This document shows positions 1-5,795 of a DNA stretch of 8,266 nucleotides, piece by piece (positions within the stretch are counted from its first letter, which is position 1; each line of letters starts with the position of its first letter). The stretch is from contig DVOF01000155.1 in NCBI GenBank assembly GCA_018713805.1, positions 1-8,266 of the forward strand, read 5' to 3'. The stretch is from Candidatus Aphodoplasma excrementigallinarum. GTDB taxonomy: Bacteria; Bacillota; Clostridia; UBA1381; UMGS1253. The notes under the pieces are model-generated. The model worked only from the letters and a program-made list of their open reading frames with translations, made no database searches and was not told the origin of the DNA. Made by a program: the position numbers and the translations under genes.

Positions 1-186
1 GTTTTGCTGGAGCTGGATCACGACATGGCCCGCAACGTCGGTGTCACCGACCTTTTCAAAATTATCCAGCACAAACGATACGATATATTTATCCCCCGGA
101 TTCCCGTAAAAAATGACATTTCCCTGCCGTACAAGCGGCTTCCCCTTGTACATCAGCAGCTTGCTCTTCGCTTTTTTCTCTGCCAT
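1..186 (-). CDS. Conserved-looking small protein of unknown function, 3' end cut by the window edge
   Basis: The first 62 residues are visible, beginning MAEKKAKSKLLMYKGKPLVR and continuing through a GNVIFYGNPGDKYIVSF segment to a VAGHVVIQLQQN stretch where the window ends. The start is an ATG at 186 with a strong Shine-Dalgarno (AAAGGAGG, 192-199) five bases upstream. The N-terminus is short and lysine-rich. After it come alternating hydrophobic and polar residues that suggest a small beta-rich cytoplasmic domain, with no signal peptide or membrane helix. From memory, similar short proteins with a MYKGKPLVR-GN-I-YG pattern occur widely in Clostridia without an assigned function; I could not confirm this by search. 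It has its own promoter just upstream (227-255), so it is probably transcribed independently of nagA. The strong RBS and promoter argue that it is a real gene. No function is proposed. Confidence 0.8.
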   Translation of the reverse strand, partial: MAEKKAKSKLLMYKGKPLVRQGNVIFYGNPGDKYIVSFVLDNFEKVGDTDVAGHVVIQLQQN

Positions 187-226
187 AGCAGCCTCCTTTC
201 TACAGCCGTCCCAATATCTATTTATT

Positions 227-255
227 AGTATAACACATTTTCCATGTATTGTCTA
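227..255 (-). promoter_or_regulatory. Sigma-A-type promoter with extended -10 for the left-edge gene
   Basis: Read on the minus strand, the -35 box is TAGACA (250-255, five of six consensus bases). A 17-base spacer (233-249) separates it from the -10 box TATACT (227-232, five of six). TG stands one base before the -10, giving an extended -10 element. The expected start of transcription is near 219-221, about 35 bases before the ATG at 186. The first three bases of the -35 box are the TAG stop codon of nagA. No terminator-like hairpin with a T-run is visible between nagA and this promoter, so read-through from nagA may add to expression. Confidence 0.75.
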
Positions 256-1386
256 CTCATACTTGAAGGCTTTTCCCTTTACAAACACCTGCTGCAATTC
301 AAGCCCCTTTGATACGAGCAATAAGTCCGCATCCTTTCCAGGCGCAATACTGCCGACCCGAGCCTGTGCTTCCACCGCGCACGCAGGATTATACGAGGCC
401 ATCCTGACCGCTTCCTCCAGCGGCACGCCCCATGATGTCATGTTCTTCACACAATCAAACAGCGGCGCAATCCCGCCGCAGATCGTACCGTCCTCCTGCC
501 GGGCAACGCCTCCCTGCACGGTCACATGCATGCCGCAGAACTCGTATTCGCCTTCCTTTAATCCCGCTGCATTCATACTGTCGTTGATGAGGACGATTTT
601 CTCCGGCCCAAACATGGCGTAGGCCATCTTTGCCGTCGTCGGGCTGACATGCAGGCCGTCGCCGATCAGCTCCACCATAACGCCGCTCTCAAACGCTGCG
701 GCAATCAGGCTTTTATTGCGGTGGTGCAGCGGCGGCATGGCGTTAAACAGGTGCGTCACCTGTGTCGCACCGGCCTCAAACGCCGCCATGCAGGTTTCAT
801 AGTCCGCGCCGGTATGCCCCAGCGACACGTGAACCGCCCTGCCATAGGATTCGATAAATGCGGGCGCGCCGTCCGTTTCCGGTGCGATGGTAGTAAGCTT
901 AATCCTGCCGCCGGCAGCGCGCTGCATCGCGTCAAAATCGAACTCCTGCACGCTGCGGAGCCAGTCCGGGCGGTGCGCGCCCTTATACTGTTTTGACAAA
1001 TACGGCCCCTCCATGTTGATTCCAAGGATTTCCGCGCCGTCTACGCCCTGCTCCGCCGCCGACGCGATGGTTTCCATAGCGTGAAGCGTGTCCTCGTACA
1101 AAGCCGTTGTCGTCGTCGGCAAAAACGAGGTCGTCCCGGTCGAGGCCCAGTATTTACTCATAGCATTCAAGCCTTCATAATCGCAGCTTGAAGCGTCATA
1201 ACCGACTGCGCCGTGCGTATGGATATTGACCAGGCCGGGCAGCAGGTACGCCCCTTGTGCGTCTACCACGGGCGCGCCGTCAAGGCGCGGTGCGATGCGG
1301 CGAACCCGAGCGCCGTCAACCTCCACATCCGCCTGTATAAATTTAAAATTCCCGTTTAACACGGTGGCATTTCGGATAATAAACAT
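253..1386 (-). CDS. nagA: N-acetylglucosamine-6-phosphate deacetylase (NagA family)
   Basis: This is a 377-residue cytoplasmic amidohydrolase with the usual NagA length. The family removes acetate from GlcNAc-6-phosphate to give glucosamine-6-phosphate in amino-sugar and cell-wall recycling. Visible landmarks are HTH at 56-58, the metal-ligand Glu126 in NMEGPYL, His138 in KGAH, His191 in LGHTG, His212 in THLFNAM, the substrate-side His246 in DGLH, and the catalytic Asp269 in INDSMNAAG. These match the spacing of the known E. coli residues E131, H195, H216, H251 and D273. E. coli lacks the N-terminal HxH, so the pair here points to a two-metal site as in Bacillus-type enzymes. Two family motifs are altered: NKS follows HHR where EPG is usual, and GTICGG replaces GTLAGS. 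I place the start at the ATG at 1386, because GGGGGAG (1394-1400) stands seven bases upstream and the protein then begins directly with the first beta strand. The longer open frame has no RBS and no family match. The MFS gene ends 16 bases upstream, suggesting co-transcription. Confidence 0.88.
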   Translation of the reverse strand: MFIIRNATVLNGNFKFIQADVEVDGARVRRIAPRLDGAPVVDAQGAYLLPGLVNIHTHGAVGYDASSCDYEGLNAMSKYWASTGTTSFLPTTTTALYEDTLHAMETIASAAEQGVDGAEILGINMEGPYLSKQYKGAHRPDWLRSVQEFDFDAMQRAAGGRIKLTTIAPETDGAPAFIESYGRAVHVSLGHTGADYETCMAAFEAGATQVTHLFNAMPPLHHRNKSLIAAAFESGVMVELIGDGLHVSPTTAKMAYAMFGPEKIVLINDSMNAAGLKEGEYEFCGMHVTVQGGVARQEDGTICGGIAPLFDCVKNMTSWGVPLEEAVRMASYNPACAVEAQARVGSIAPGKDADLLLVSKGLELQQVFVKGKAFKYE

Positions 1387-1402
1387 ATGCTTTCTCCCCC
1401 AC

Positions 1403-2692
1403 TCAGGCCGCCTTGTTCCGAAAGCGTCGTTCCTTTTTCCGGATCTGAATCCCAGCGCATGCAAACAACCCCCATGCGACAATCTGGCTCAGCCCAAGCC
1501 CGATCATGGCATAGACCATATGTGCCGTCTCCTGCGGCACGAGCAACAGGGCAAATACGCCAATGGAACGCCCCGCATTCCGGTACAGCTCCCGCACGGT
1601 CAGGATTTCAAGATTCTTGTAATGGCTGTTTGGAATTTTATACGCCGCGTCATAAAAAATGAAAAATGTCGCCGCGGCAAAAAAGCTCTGCACCCCGGCC
1701 GTCACGGCCCCGTAGGAAAAAATCGGCACGTAGCCCACGCCGGAGAGAAAAACAAACCCAATTCCAGCATTCAGCAGGCACGACAAAAGAATGACAAATG
1801 CGCGGTTCCGCCCGTTGATCCGTCCCTCAGCCCATTTGGAAAAGGTAAGCTGGAGCACGCCAAGCATACACGCGTACAGCCCCACCATGCTGTTTGAATC
1901 GCTTAATACAAACAGCAGAACCGGAACCAGAAAGGCCATTACGCCCTCCCGAAGGCCGCTGACAAGCTCCCCAAGCGAGGCATACCGCATGCTTTTGTCC
2001 CGTAGGGAGTAGACAAATACGTTTCCAAAATGCGTATTTGTTTTATTCCCATCACTGTACGTCAGGCACAGACAGCACGCAAGGCATGCGGCCAATACAC
2101 CAAGCACCACGGAAAACAAAACCGTAAACCCGTTAAGCCCACCGGCCAGGTCGATCAAAACGCCTGCAATCAAAGGCGTAATCGCAGCCGTAATGGCGTT
2201 GATACCGCCCTGGATCGAAAGATAATAATCCCGGTTCTCCCCGCTTGTGGCAAAGGTGACCGCATCGCCGTAATTAAACTGAAAAAACGCCGTTCCCATC
2301 CCGTTCAAGAAGCCGAGCGCCCAGATGTAATTGACGCACGCCTTCCCCAAAAACAGGAGCAGGACAAACACAAGCGCATACAGGCACAGCCCGGCAATCA
2401 TCAGGATGCGCGACGGTGCCGCCTTGCCCGTAATGCCGATCACGACGGAAAAAACCGCCATCGACGCATACAGGCAGAGATTATAGTAGGCGACGCTTTT
2501 GATCCCTGAAACGAGCTCGCCGCTTGTAGATGCACAGGAATAAAGGAACGTGTTGACAAATATGCCCGACAGTCCCGCCGCGACAAAAAACAGGGAAACC
2601 GCCGCCAAAAACAGCTTTTGCTCACGCAGCAGCACCCCGCCTGAGAACAGCGCCCCAATCCGCGTCCCCATGCGTTTCAAATAATCGCTCAT
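1403..2692 (-). CDS. MFS-type membrane transporter, substrate unknown
   Basis: This is a 429-residue integral membrane protein with about 12 hydrophobic segments. There are six in roughly residues 28-230, then a polar stretch (about 231-267, rich in N, S, D and R), then six more to about residue 415. The C-terminus is a basic tail ending RKKERRFRNKAA. This 6+6 layout with a central cytoplasmic loop is typical of the major facilitator superfamily. The short N-terminal amphipathic region before helix 1 and the FVNTFLY segment recall the YqgE-like MFS proteins of Firmicutes, but that subfamily call is tentative. The start is the ATG at 2692, with GGGGGAG (2698-2704) five bases upstream. An upstream TTG at 2752 would add a glycine-rich stretch and overlap the structured spacer, so I rejected it. 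The following gene is nagA at a 16-base gap, so an amino sugar or wall-fragment substrate is possible, but only from context. An unusual cysteine cluster (LAACLACCLCL) lies in helix 6. Confidence 0.8.
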   Translation of the reverse strand: MSDYLKRMGTRIGALFSGGVLLREQKLFLAAVSLFFVAAGLSGIFVNTFLYSCASTSGELVSGIKSVAYYNLCLYASMAVFSVVIGITGKAAPSRILMIAGLCLYALVFVLLLFLGKACVNYIWALGFLNGMGTAFFQFNYGDAVTFATSGENRDYYLSIQGGINAITAAITPLIAGVLIDLAGGLNGFTVLFSVVLGVLAACLACCLCLTYSDGNKTNTHFGNVFVYSLRDKSMRYASLGELVSGLREGVMAFLVPVLLFVLSDSNSMVGLYACMLGVLQLTFSKWAEGRINGRNRAFVILLSCLLNAGIGFVFLSGVGYVPIFSYGAVTAGVQSFFAAATFFIFYDAAYKIPNSHYKNLEILTVRELYRNAGRSIGVFALLLVPQETAHMVYAMIGLGLSQIVAWGLFACAGIQIRKKERRFRNKAA

Positions 2693-2740
2693 ACCAACTC
2701 CCCCAACAAACGGCCCGCAGCCTCCCACCGCTACAGGCCA

Positions 2741-2793
2741 GACAGCCGCCAAAGGCGCAAATGCGCAGGCCCCTGAGCCTGCGCAAAGCTGTC
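2741..2793 (-). other. Intergenic element able to fold as a three-way junction
   Basis: Three nested inverted repeats fit together with almost no slack. The outer arms GACAGC and GCTGTC (2741-2746, 2788-2793) enclose two hairpins. One has the arms CGCC and GGCG around an AAA/TTT triloop (2747-2757). The other has perfect nine-base arms TGCGCAGGC and GCCTGCGCA around a six-base loop (2762-2785). Only four and two bases are unpaired at the junction. The element sits between the DUF1858 stop (2804) and the transporter RBS. There is no T-run after it on the minus strand, so it is not a classical intrinsic terminator. An alternative pairing GCGC-AAAT-GCGC (2755-2766) could compete with both hairpins. 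It may be an mRNA stability or processing element, an attenuator, or a dispersed palindromic repeat. Confidence 0.6.
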
Positions 2794-2803
2794 ATCCCAT
2801 TAA

Positions 2804-3004
2804 TTATTTATTTTCCAGATATTCGTTGATGCTCGCTACCAACGCATCCGGGTCTGTTGCATGGACTGCGCAGGCCTCCTCGATCGACTCCCCGCTCGCT
2901 GACGGACAGCCGAGGCAATGCATGCCAATCTCTAAGAAAAACTTCGCCGTCGATGGGTCGAGCTTTAAAACATCTGCAATGATCATATCTTTTGTTACCT
3001 TCAT
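2804..3004 (-). CDS. DUF1858 small CxxC protein
   Basis: This 66-residue protein matches the DUF1858 family, also known as the hybrid-cluster-protein-associated redox disulfide domain. The visible signature is a helical N-terminus (MKVTKDMIIADVL), then FFLEIGMHCLGCPSASGES with Cys30 and Cys33 in a CxxC arrangement, then an EEA---H-TD segment and a final helix ending INEYLENK. The paired cysteines suggest a reversible disulfide or metal binding, but the biochemical role of the family is not established. It has no signal peptide or membrane segment, so it is probably cytoplasmic. Its ATG overlaps the ftsH stop as ATGA, and its RBS AGGAGG lies inside the last ftsH codons, so translation is probably coupled to that of FtsH. 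No hybrid cluster protein gene is nearby. Family identity is strong; function is unknown. Confidence 0.9.
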   Translation of the reverse strand: MKVTKDMIIADVLKLDPSTAKFFLEIGMHCLGCPSASGESIEEACAVHATDPDALVASINEYLENK

Positions 3005-5043
3005 TTTTCTTCCTCCTCTTTTTGTTCTGTATCTTTGGTTTTATCTATCTGGCCAGCTTCCTCCCGCCGCTCCGCATGATCGCGGGCAGAAGACTCGCTT
3101 TCCTGCTGGTCCGGAACAGCCGGGCGGAACTCCGGCGGCTTTGCCGCAGGCGTATCAGCCGTGCTATCCTTCGGTTCATCCTCAAGCGGCTCGCCTAAAA
3201 ACAGCTTTTCAAATTCCTCGCCGCTGATTTTCTCCCGCTCGATGAGCGCATTGGCCACGCGGGTCAGCCGCTCAAAATTCTCCTGCAGGAGCTTCTCGCA
3301 CCGGTTATAGCAGGTGCGCACAATATTTCTGATCTCCTCGTCGATCTCCGCAGCGACCTCTTCACTGTAGTTTTTCGACTGCGCCAAATCTTTACCGATG
3401 AACACTTCGTGCGCCGAGCCGCCATAACTGATCGGCCCAAGCCGCTCGCTCATACCATACTGCGTCACCATTTTACGCGCAATGTCAGTCGCACGCTCGA
3501 TGTCGTTCGACGCGCCTGTGCTGATATCGTCGAGCGCGACCGCTTCTGCGACACGCCCGCCCAACAGGACAACGATCTCATCAATCATTTCCATTTTGGA
3601 ACGGTACCACTTATCCTCCGACGGGAGGTGCATCGTATAGCCGCCCGCCATACCGCGCGGAATGATCGACACCTCATGCACCTTATCCTGGGACGGCAGA
3701 AGCCGCGTAATCACCGCGTGCCCCGCCTCGTGGAAGGCCGTCAGCTTATTCTCATGCGCCGTAATCTTGCGCGATTTCTTCTCCGTGCCAACGACAACCT
3801 TCATCATCGCATCCTCAAGGTGATGGCTGTGGATTTTCGTGTCGTTTTCCCGCGCTGCCAGGAGCGCCGCCTCGTTCATCAGGTTTTCAAGATCTGCGCC
3901 CGTAAAGCCTGCCGTCGTCTTTGCAATGACGCTCAAATCAACGTCGTCCCCGAGCGGCTTCCCTTTTGAATGCACCTTCAAAATCGCCTCCCGGCCCACT
4001 ACATCCGGCACGCCGACGACAACCTGCCGGTCAAAGCGGCCCGGACGCAGAAGCGCAGGGTCTAAGATATCCGGACGGTTCGTCGCAGCAAGGATGATGA
4101 CGCCCGCATTTTCCCCGAAGCCGTCCATCTCAACCAGAAGCTGGTTCAGCGTCTGTTCCCGCTCGTCATGCCCGCCGCCGAGCCCGGCGCCGCGCTGGCG
4201 GCCGACCGCGTCGATCTCGTCGATAAACACGATACAGGGGCTGTTCTTCTTCGCCTGCTCAAACAAATCGCGCACGCGTGATGCGCCGACGCCGACAAAC
4301 ATCTCCACAAAGTCAGAGCCGCTGATGCTGAAAAACGGCACGCCCGCCTCGCCGGACACCGCCTTTGCAAGCAGCGTCTTACCGGTTCCCGGAGGGCCTA
4401 CGAGCAGGACGCCGCGCGGAATCCGCGCGCCCAGGTCGATAAACTTTTTCGGATATTTCAAAAATTCAACGATTTCTTCCAGTTCCGCCTTTTCCTCATC
4501 CGCGCCCGCAACGTCGGAGAACAACACCTTTTTCTTATTGGTGTCCACGTTCATCTTCGCCTTGCTCTTGCCGAACGACATCGCCTTTCCGCCGCCCTGC
4601 GACTGCTGCATGAAGAAAATATAGATGAATACCAGAAGCCCGACCGTGCCGAGTATCGGCAAAAGCGACAGCCACCACGGCTGGCTCGCCGGCGCCTCCG
4701 TATTGTATTTCAGCTTCCCGTCCCGCACCTGCGCGCGGATCGTATCGCCCAAATCCTGTTCAAACACCAGAATGTTCGGGATATCGACCTCAATTTCCGT
4801 TACCTTGTCCGAAATCACCTTGCCATTTGTATCTGTGACCTTGATTGGCTCCGAGAGCTTGGCATACGCCTTGTTATCCACAATGGTAAGCTCCGTTACA
4901 CGCCCCGCCTCAATCTCGCGGAACAAGTCGGAATAGACTTTTTCAACGGCCGTAGGCTGCGAGCCAAGCAGCATATACGCAAACAGCGTCAGCACAATGA
5001 GCAAGACCGCATAAAAGCCAAAGCTCTTCCAATATTTCTTCAA
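3001..5043 (-). CDS. ftsH: ATP-dependent zinc metalloprotease FtsH
   Basis: This is a 680-residue membrane-anchored AAA+ protease that extracts and degrades membrane and short-lived cytosolic proteins as a hexamer. With the TTG start at 5043 it begins MKKYWKSFGF. It has a first membrane helix at about 9-27, an extracytoplasmic domain to about 120, and a second helix at about 124-145. The AAA module follows, with Walker A GPPGTGKT (216-223), the pore loop FVEMFVGVG (245-253), Walker B IVFIDEID (271-278), and the second region of homology with the arginine fingers LLRPGRFDR (331-339, Arg333 and Arg336). The protease site is HEAGH (438-442), with Asp514 in ASNDIE as the likely third zinc ligand. 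Residues from about 620 on form a charged, low-complexity tail ending KEEEEK. The TTG start is chosen because AGAGGAG lies eight bases upstream and gives a basic N-terminus directly before helix 1. The in-frame ATG at 5064 has no RBS. A 203-base leader with a likely promoter precedes the gene, and DUF1858 is coupled downstream. Confidence 0.96.
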   Translation of the reverse strand: MKKYWKSFGFYAVLLIVLTLFAYMLLGSQPTAVEKVYSDLFREIEAGRVTELTIVDNKAYAKLSEPIKVTDTNGKVISDKVTEIEVDIPNILVFEQDLGDTIRAQVRDGKLKYNTEAPASQPWWLSLLPILGTVGLLVFIYIFFMQQSQGGGKAMSFGKSKAKMNVDTNKKKVLFSDVAGADEEKAELEEIVEFLKYPKKFIDLGARIPRGVLLVGPPGTGKTLLAKAVSGEAGVPFFSISGSDFVEMFVGVGASRVRDLFEQAKKNSPCIVFIDEIDAVGRQRGAGLGGGHDEREQTLNQLLVEMDGFGENAGVIILAATNRPDILDPALLRPGRFDRQVVVGVPDVVGREAILKVHSKGKPLGDDVDLSVIAKTTAGFTGADLENLMNEAALLAARENDTKIHSHHLEDAMMKVVVGTEKKSRKITAHENKLTAFHEAGHAVITRLLPSQDKVHEVSIIPRGMAGGYTMHLPSEDKWYRSKMEMIDEIVVLLGGRVAEAVALDDISTGASNDIERATDIARKMVTQYGMSERLGPISYGGSAHEVFIGKDLAQSKNYSEEVAAEIDEEIRNIVRTCYNRCEKLLQENFERLTRVANALIEREKISGEEFEKLFLGEPLEDEPKDSTADTPAAKPPEFRPAVPDQQESESSARDHAERREEAGQIDKTKDTEQKEEEEK
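3012..3017 (-). promoter_or_regulatory. Ribosome binding site of the DUF1858 gene, inside the ftsH coding end
   Basis: A perfect AGGAGG lies seven bases before the ATG at 3004. The same bases encode part of the glutamate run at the FtsH C-terminus (residues 676-679), so this stretch serves as both protein code and ribosome binding site. Confidence 0.85.
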
Positions 5044-5051
5044 ACTATCCA

Positions 5052-5058
5052 CTCCTCT
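5052..5058 (-). promoter_or_regulatory. Ribosome binding site that fixes a TTG start for ftsH
   Basis: AGAGGAG on the minus strand ends eight bases before the TTG at 5041-5043. The other candidate starts fare worse: GTG at 5050-5052 overlaps the site itself, and ATG at 5062-5064 is preceded by an A/T-rich stretch with no purine-rich match. Confidence 0.7.
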
Positions 5059-5076
5059 GCCCATAACGATTCTTTT

Positions 5077-5111
5077 AACGGAGGCAGGGTGCACCACCTT
5101 CCTCCCCCGTT
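5077..5111 (-). promoter_or_regulatory. GC-rich stem-loop in the ftsH 5' leader
   Basis: Bases 5077-5081 pair with 5107-5111, 5082-5084 with 5101-5103 (leaving a three-base bulge at 5104-5106), and 5088-5091 with 5095-5098 around a three-base loop. The stem lies about 20 bases upstream of the ftsH RBS and is followed by an A-rich stretch, not a T-run. It is therefore unlikely to be a terminator and more likely affects stability or translation. It may also be chance in GC-rich sequence. Confidence 0.4.
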
Positions 5112-5193
5112 GTATGAGGAAAATTGCTTCCGCTGTCCGCATCAGCTGCAATAGGGAAACAGCAGAAATGCAAATCATTTTCACTACCACGTT

Positions 5194-5222
5194 ATCTTAG
5201 CATAAAATGCGTATAAATACAA
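5194..5222 (-). promoter_or_regulatory. Candidate promoter for ftsH
   Basis: The minus strand has TAAGAT (5194-5199, four of six consensus bases) preceded by TG one base away, an extended -10. It is separated by 17 bases from a weak -35 TTGTAT (5217-5222). It lies in the only AT-rich part of the 203-base gap between hpt and ftsH. Transcription would start near 5187 and leave a leader of about 145 bases. The -35 is poor, so an activator or a different start is possible. Confidence 0.45.
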
Positions 5223-5240
5223 CAATCTTTACAAATTGTT
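5221..5240. repeat. AT-rich inverted repeat at the ftsH promoter, possible operator
   Basis: Perfect six-base arms AACAAT and ATTGTT flank an eight-base centre. The left arm touches the candidate -35 box (5217-5222) and the right arm ends six bases from the hpt stop codon. Position and symmetry fit a repressor or activator site. It does not match the CIRCE (HrcA) or CtsR consensus that I know. An AT-rich hairpin at the end of the hpt message is another reading, although a weak one as a terminator because the stem has few GC pairs. Confidence 0.35.
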
Positions 5241-5246
5241 TAAAAA

Positions 5247-5795
5247 TTATTCGTTTTCATACACGCTGCGCTTCAAAACCCCGACATAGGGAAGGTTGCG
5301 GTGCTTCTGCGCATAATCAAGGCCGTATCCGACCACAAACTCATCCGGGATTTCAAAACCGGTGTAGTCGACCTTGACCTCCGTTTTCCGCCGCGACGGC
5401 TTGTCAAGGATGGTGCAGATCCGCAGGCTCGCAGGCTCGCGCCCGAGCAGCAGCTCGCGCACATAGTTGAGCGTCAGCCCGCTGTCGATGATATCCTCGA
5501 CGAGCAGTACGTCCTTGCCCTTGATGGAATTGTCCAAATCCTTTTCCACCGTGACAATGCCGGACGACTTCGACGACGCGCCGTAGCTCGACACACTCAT
5601 AAAGTCGATTTCCACCGGTACGGTGAGCTTCCGCATCAAATCGACGGCAAACATCACGCCGCCCTTTAACAGCGTAACGACCAGCACCGTTTTGCCCGCA
5701 TAGTCGCGGCTGATTTGCTCCGCAAGCTCGCTCACCTTCGCGTCCAGCTCCTCCGCAGAGATCAGGACGCGTTCCACATCCTCATGAATCTTCAT
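5247..5795 (-). CDS. hpt: Hypoxanthine phosphoribosyltransferase
   Basis: This 182-residue cytoplasmic enzyme of purine salvage transfers phosphoribose from PRPP to hypoxanthine (and usually guanine) to form IMP or GMP. The visible landmarks are in the expected order. LLKGG (42-46) is the pyrophosphate-side loop. SSYGASSKSSG (69-79) is the flexible active-site loop. VLLVEDIIDSGLTL (96-109) is the PRPP-binding motif with Glu100, Asp101 and the likely catalytic base Asp104. LDKPSRR (130-136) carries the base-contacting Lys132, and FVVGYGLDYAQKHRNLPYVG (153-172) carries Asp160 and an arginine near the end. The length is normal for bacterial Hpt. The ATG at 5795 directly follows the tilS stop (TAAATG), with GGAGG (5804-5808) eight bases upstream inside tilS, so the two are read from one message. 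The dnaB-tilS-hpt-ftsH order is familiar in Firmicutes. The symbol hprT is also used. Confidence 0.96.
   Translation of the reverse strand: MKIHEDVERVLISAEELDAKVSELAEQISRDYAGKTVLVVTLLKGGVMFAVDLMRKLTVPVEIDFMSVSSYGASSKSSGIVTVEKDLDNSIKGKDVLLVEDIIDSGLTLNYVRELLLGREPASLRICTILDKPSRRKTEVKVDYTGFEIPDEFVVGYGLDYAQKHRNLPYVGVLKRSVYENE

Noticed and set aside
1387..1482. Longer nagA start overlapping the transporter gene
   Set aside because: It would overlap the transporter by about 80 bases, has no RBS, and the added residues do not resemble NagA, whereas ATG 1386 has GGGGGAG seven bases upstream.
1226..2509. Plus-strand open frames opposite nagA and the transporter
   Set aside because: Their composition is low-quality and basic, they lack motifs, and they lie opposite genes with clear family features and good RBSs.
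2693..2752. N-terminal extension of the transporter from a TTG at 2752
   Set aside because: The added residues are Gly- and Val-rich and come from the structured spacer. The ATG at 2692 has a good RBS five bases away.
2762..2785. Intrinsic terminator after the DUF1858 gene
   Set aside because: The nine-base stem is strong, but on the minus strand it is followed by TTTGCGCC and not by a T-run, so classical termination is unlikely.
3839..4624. Long plus-strand open frame (261 residues) opposite ftsH
   Set aside because: It is antisense to the conserved AAA and linker regions of ftsH, is rich in Ser, Pro, Arg and Ala as expected for a GC-driven shadow, shows no family motif and has no RBS of note.
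5221..5240. Intrinsic terminator after hpt
   Set aside because: The stem is only six AT-rich pairs and would be too weak. It fits an operator better than a terminator.
5044..5246. Riboswitch or T-box in the ftsH leader
   Set aside because: I could not recognise any conserved riboswitch core or T-box sequence; only a single stem-loop is evident.
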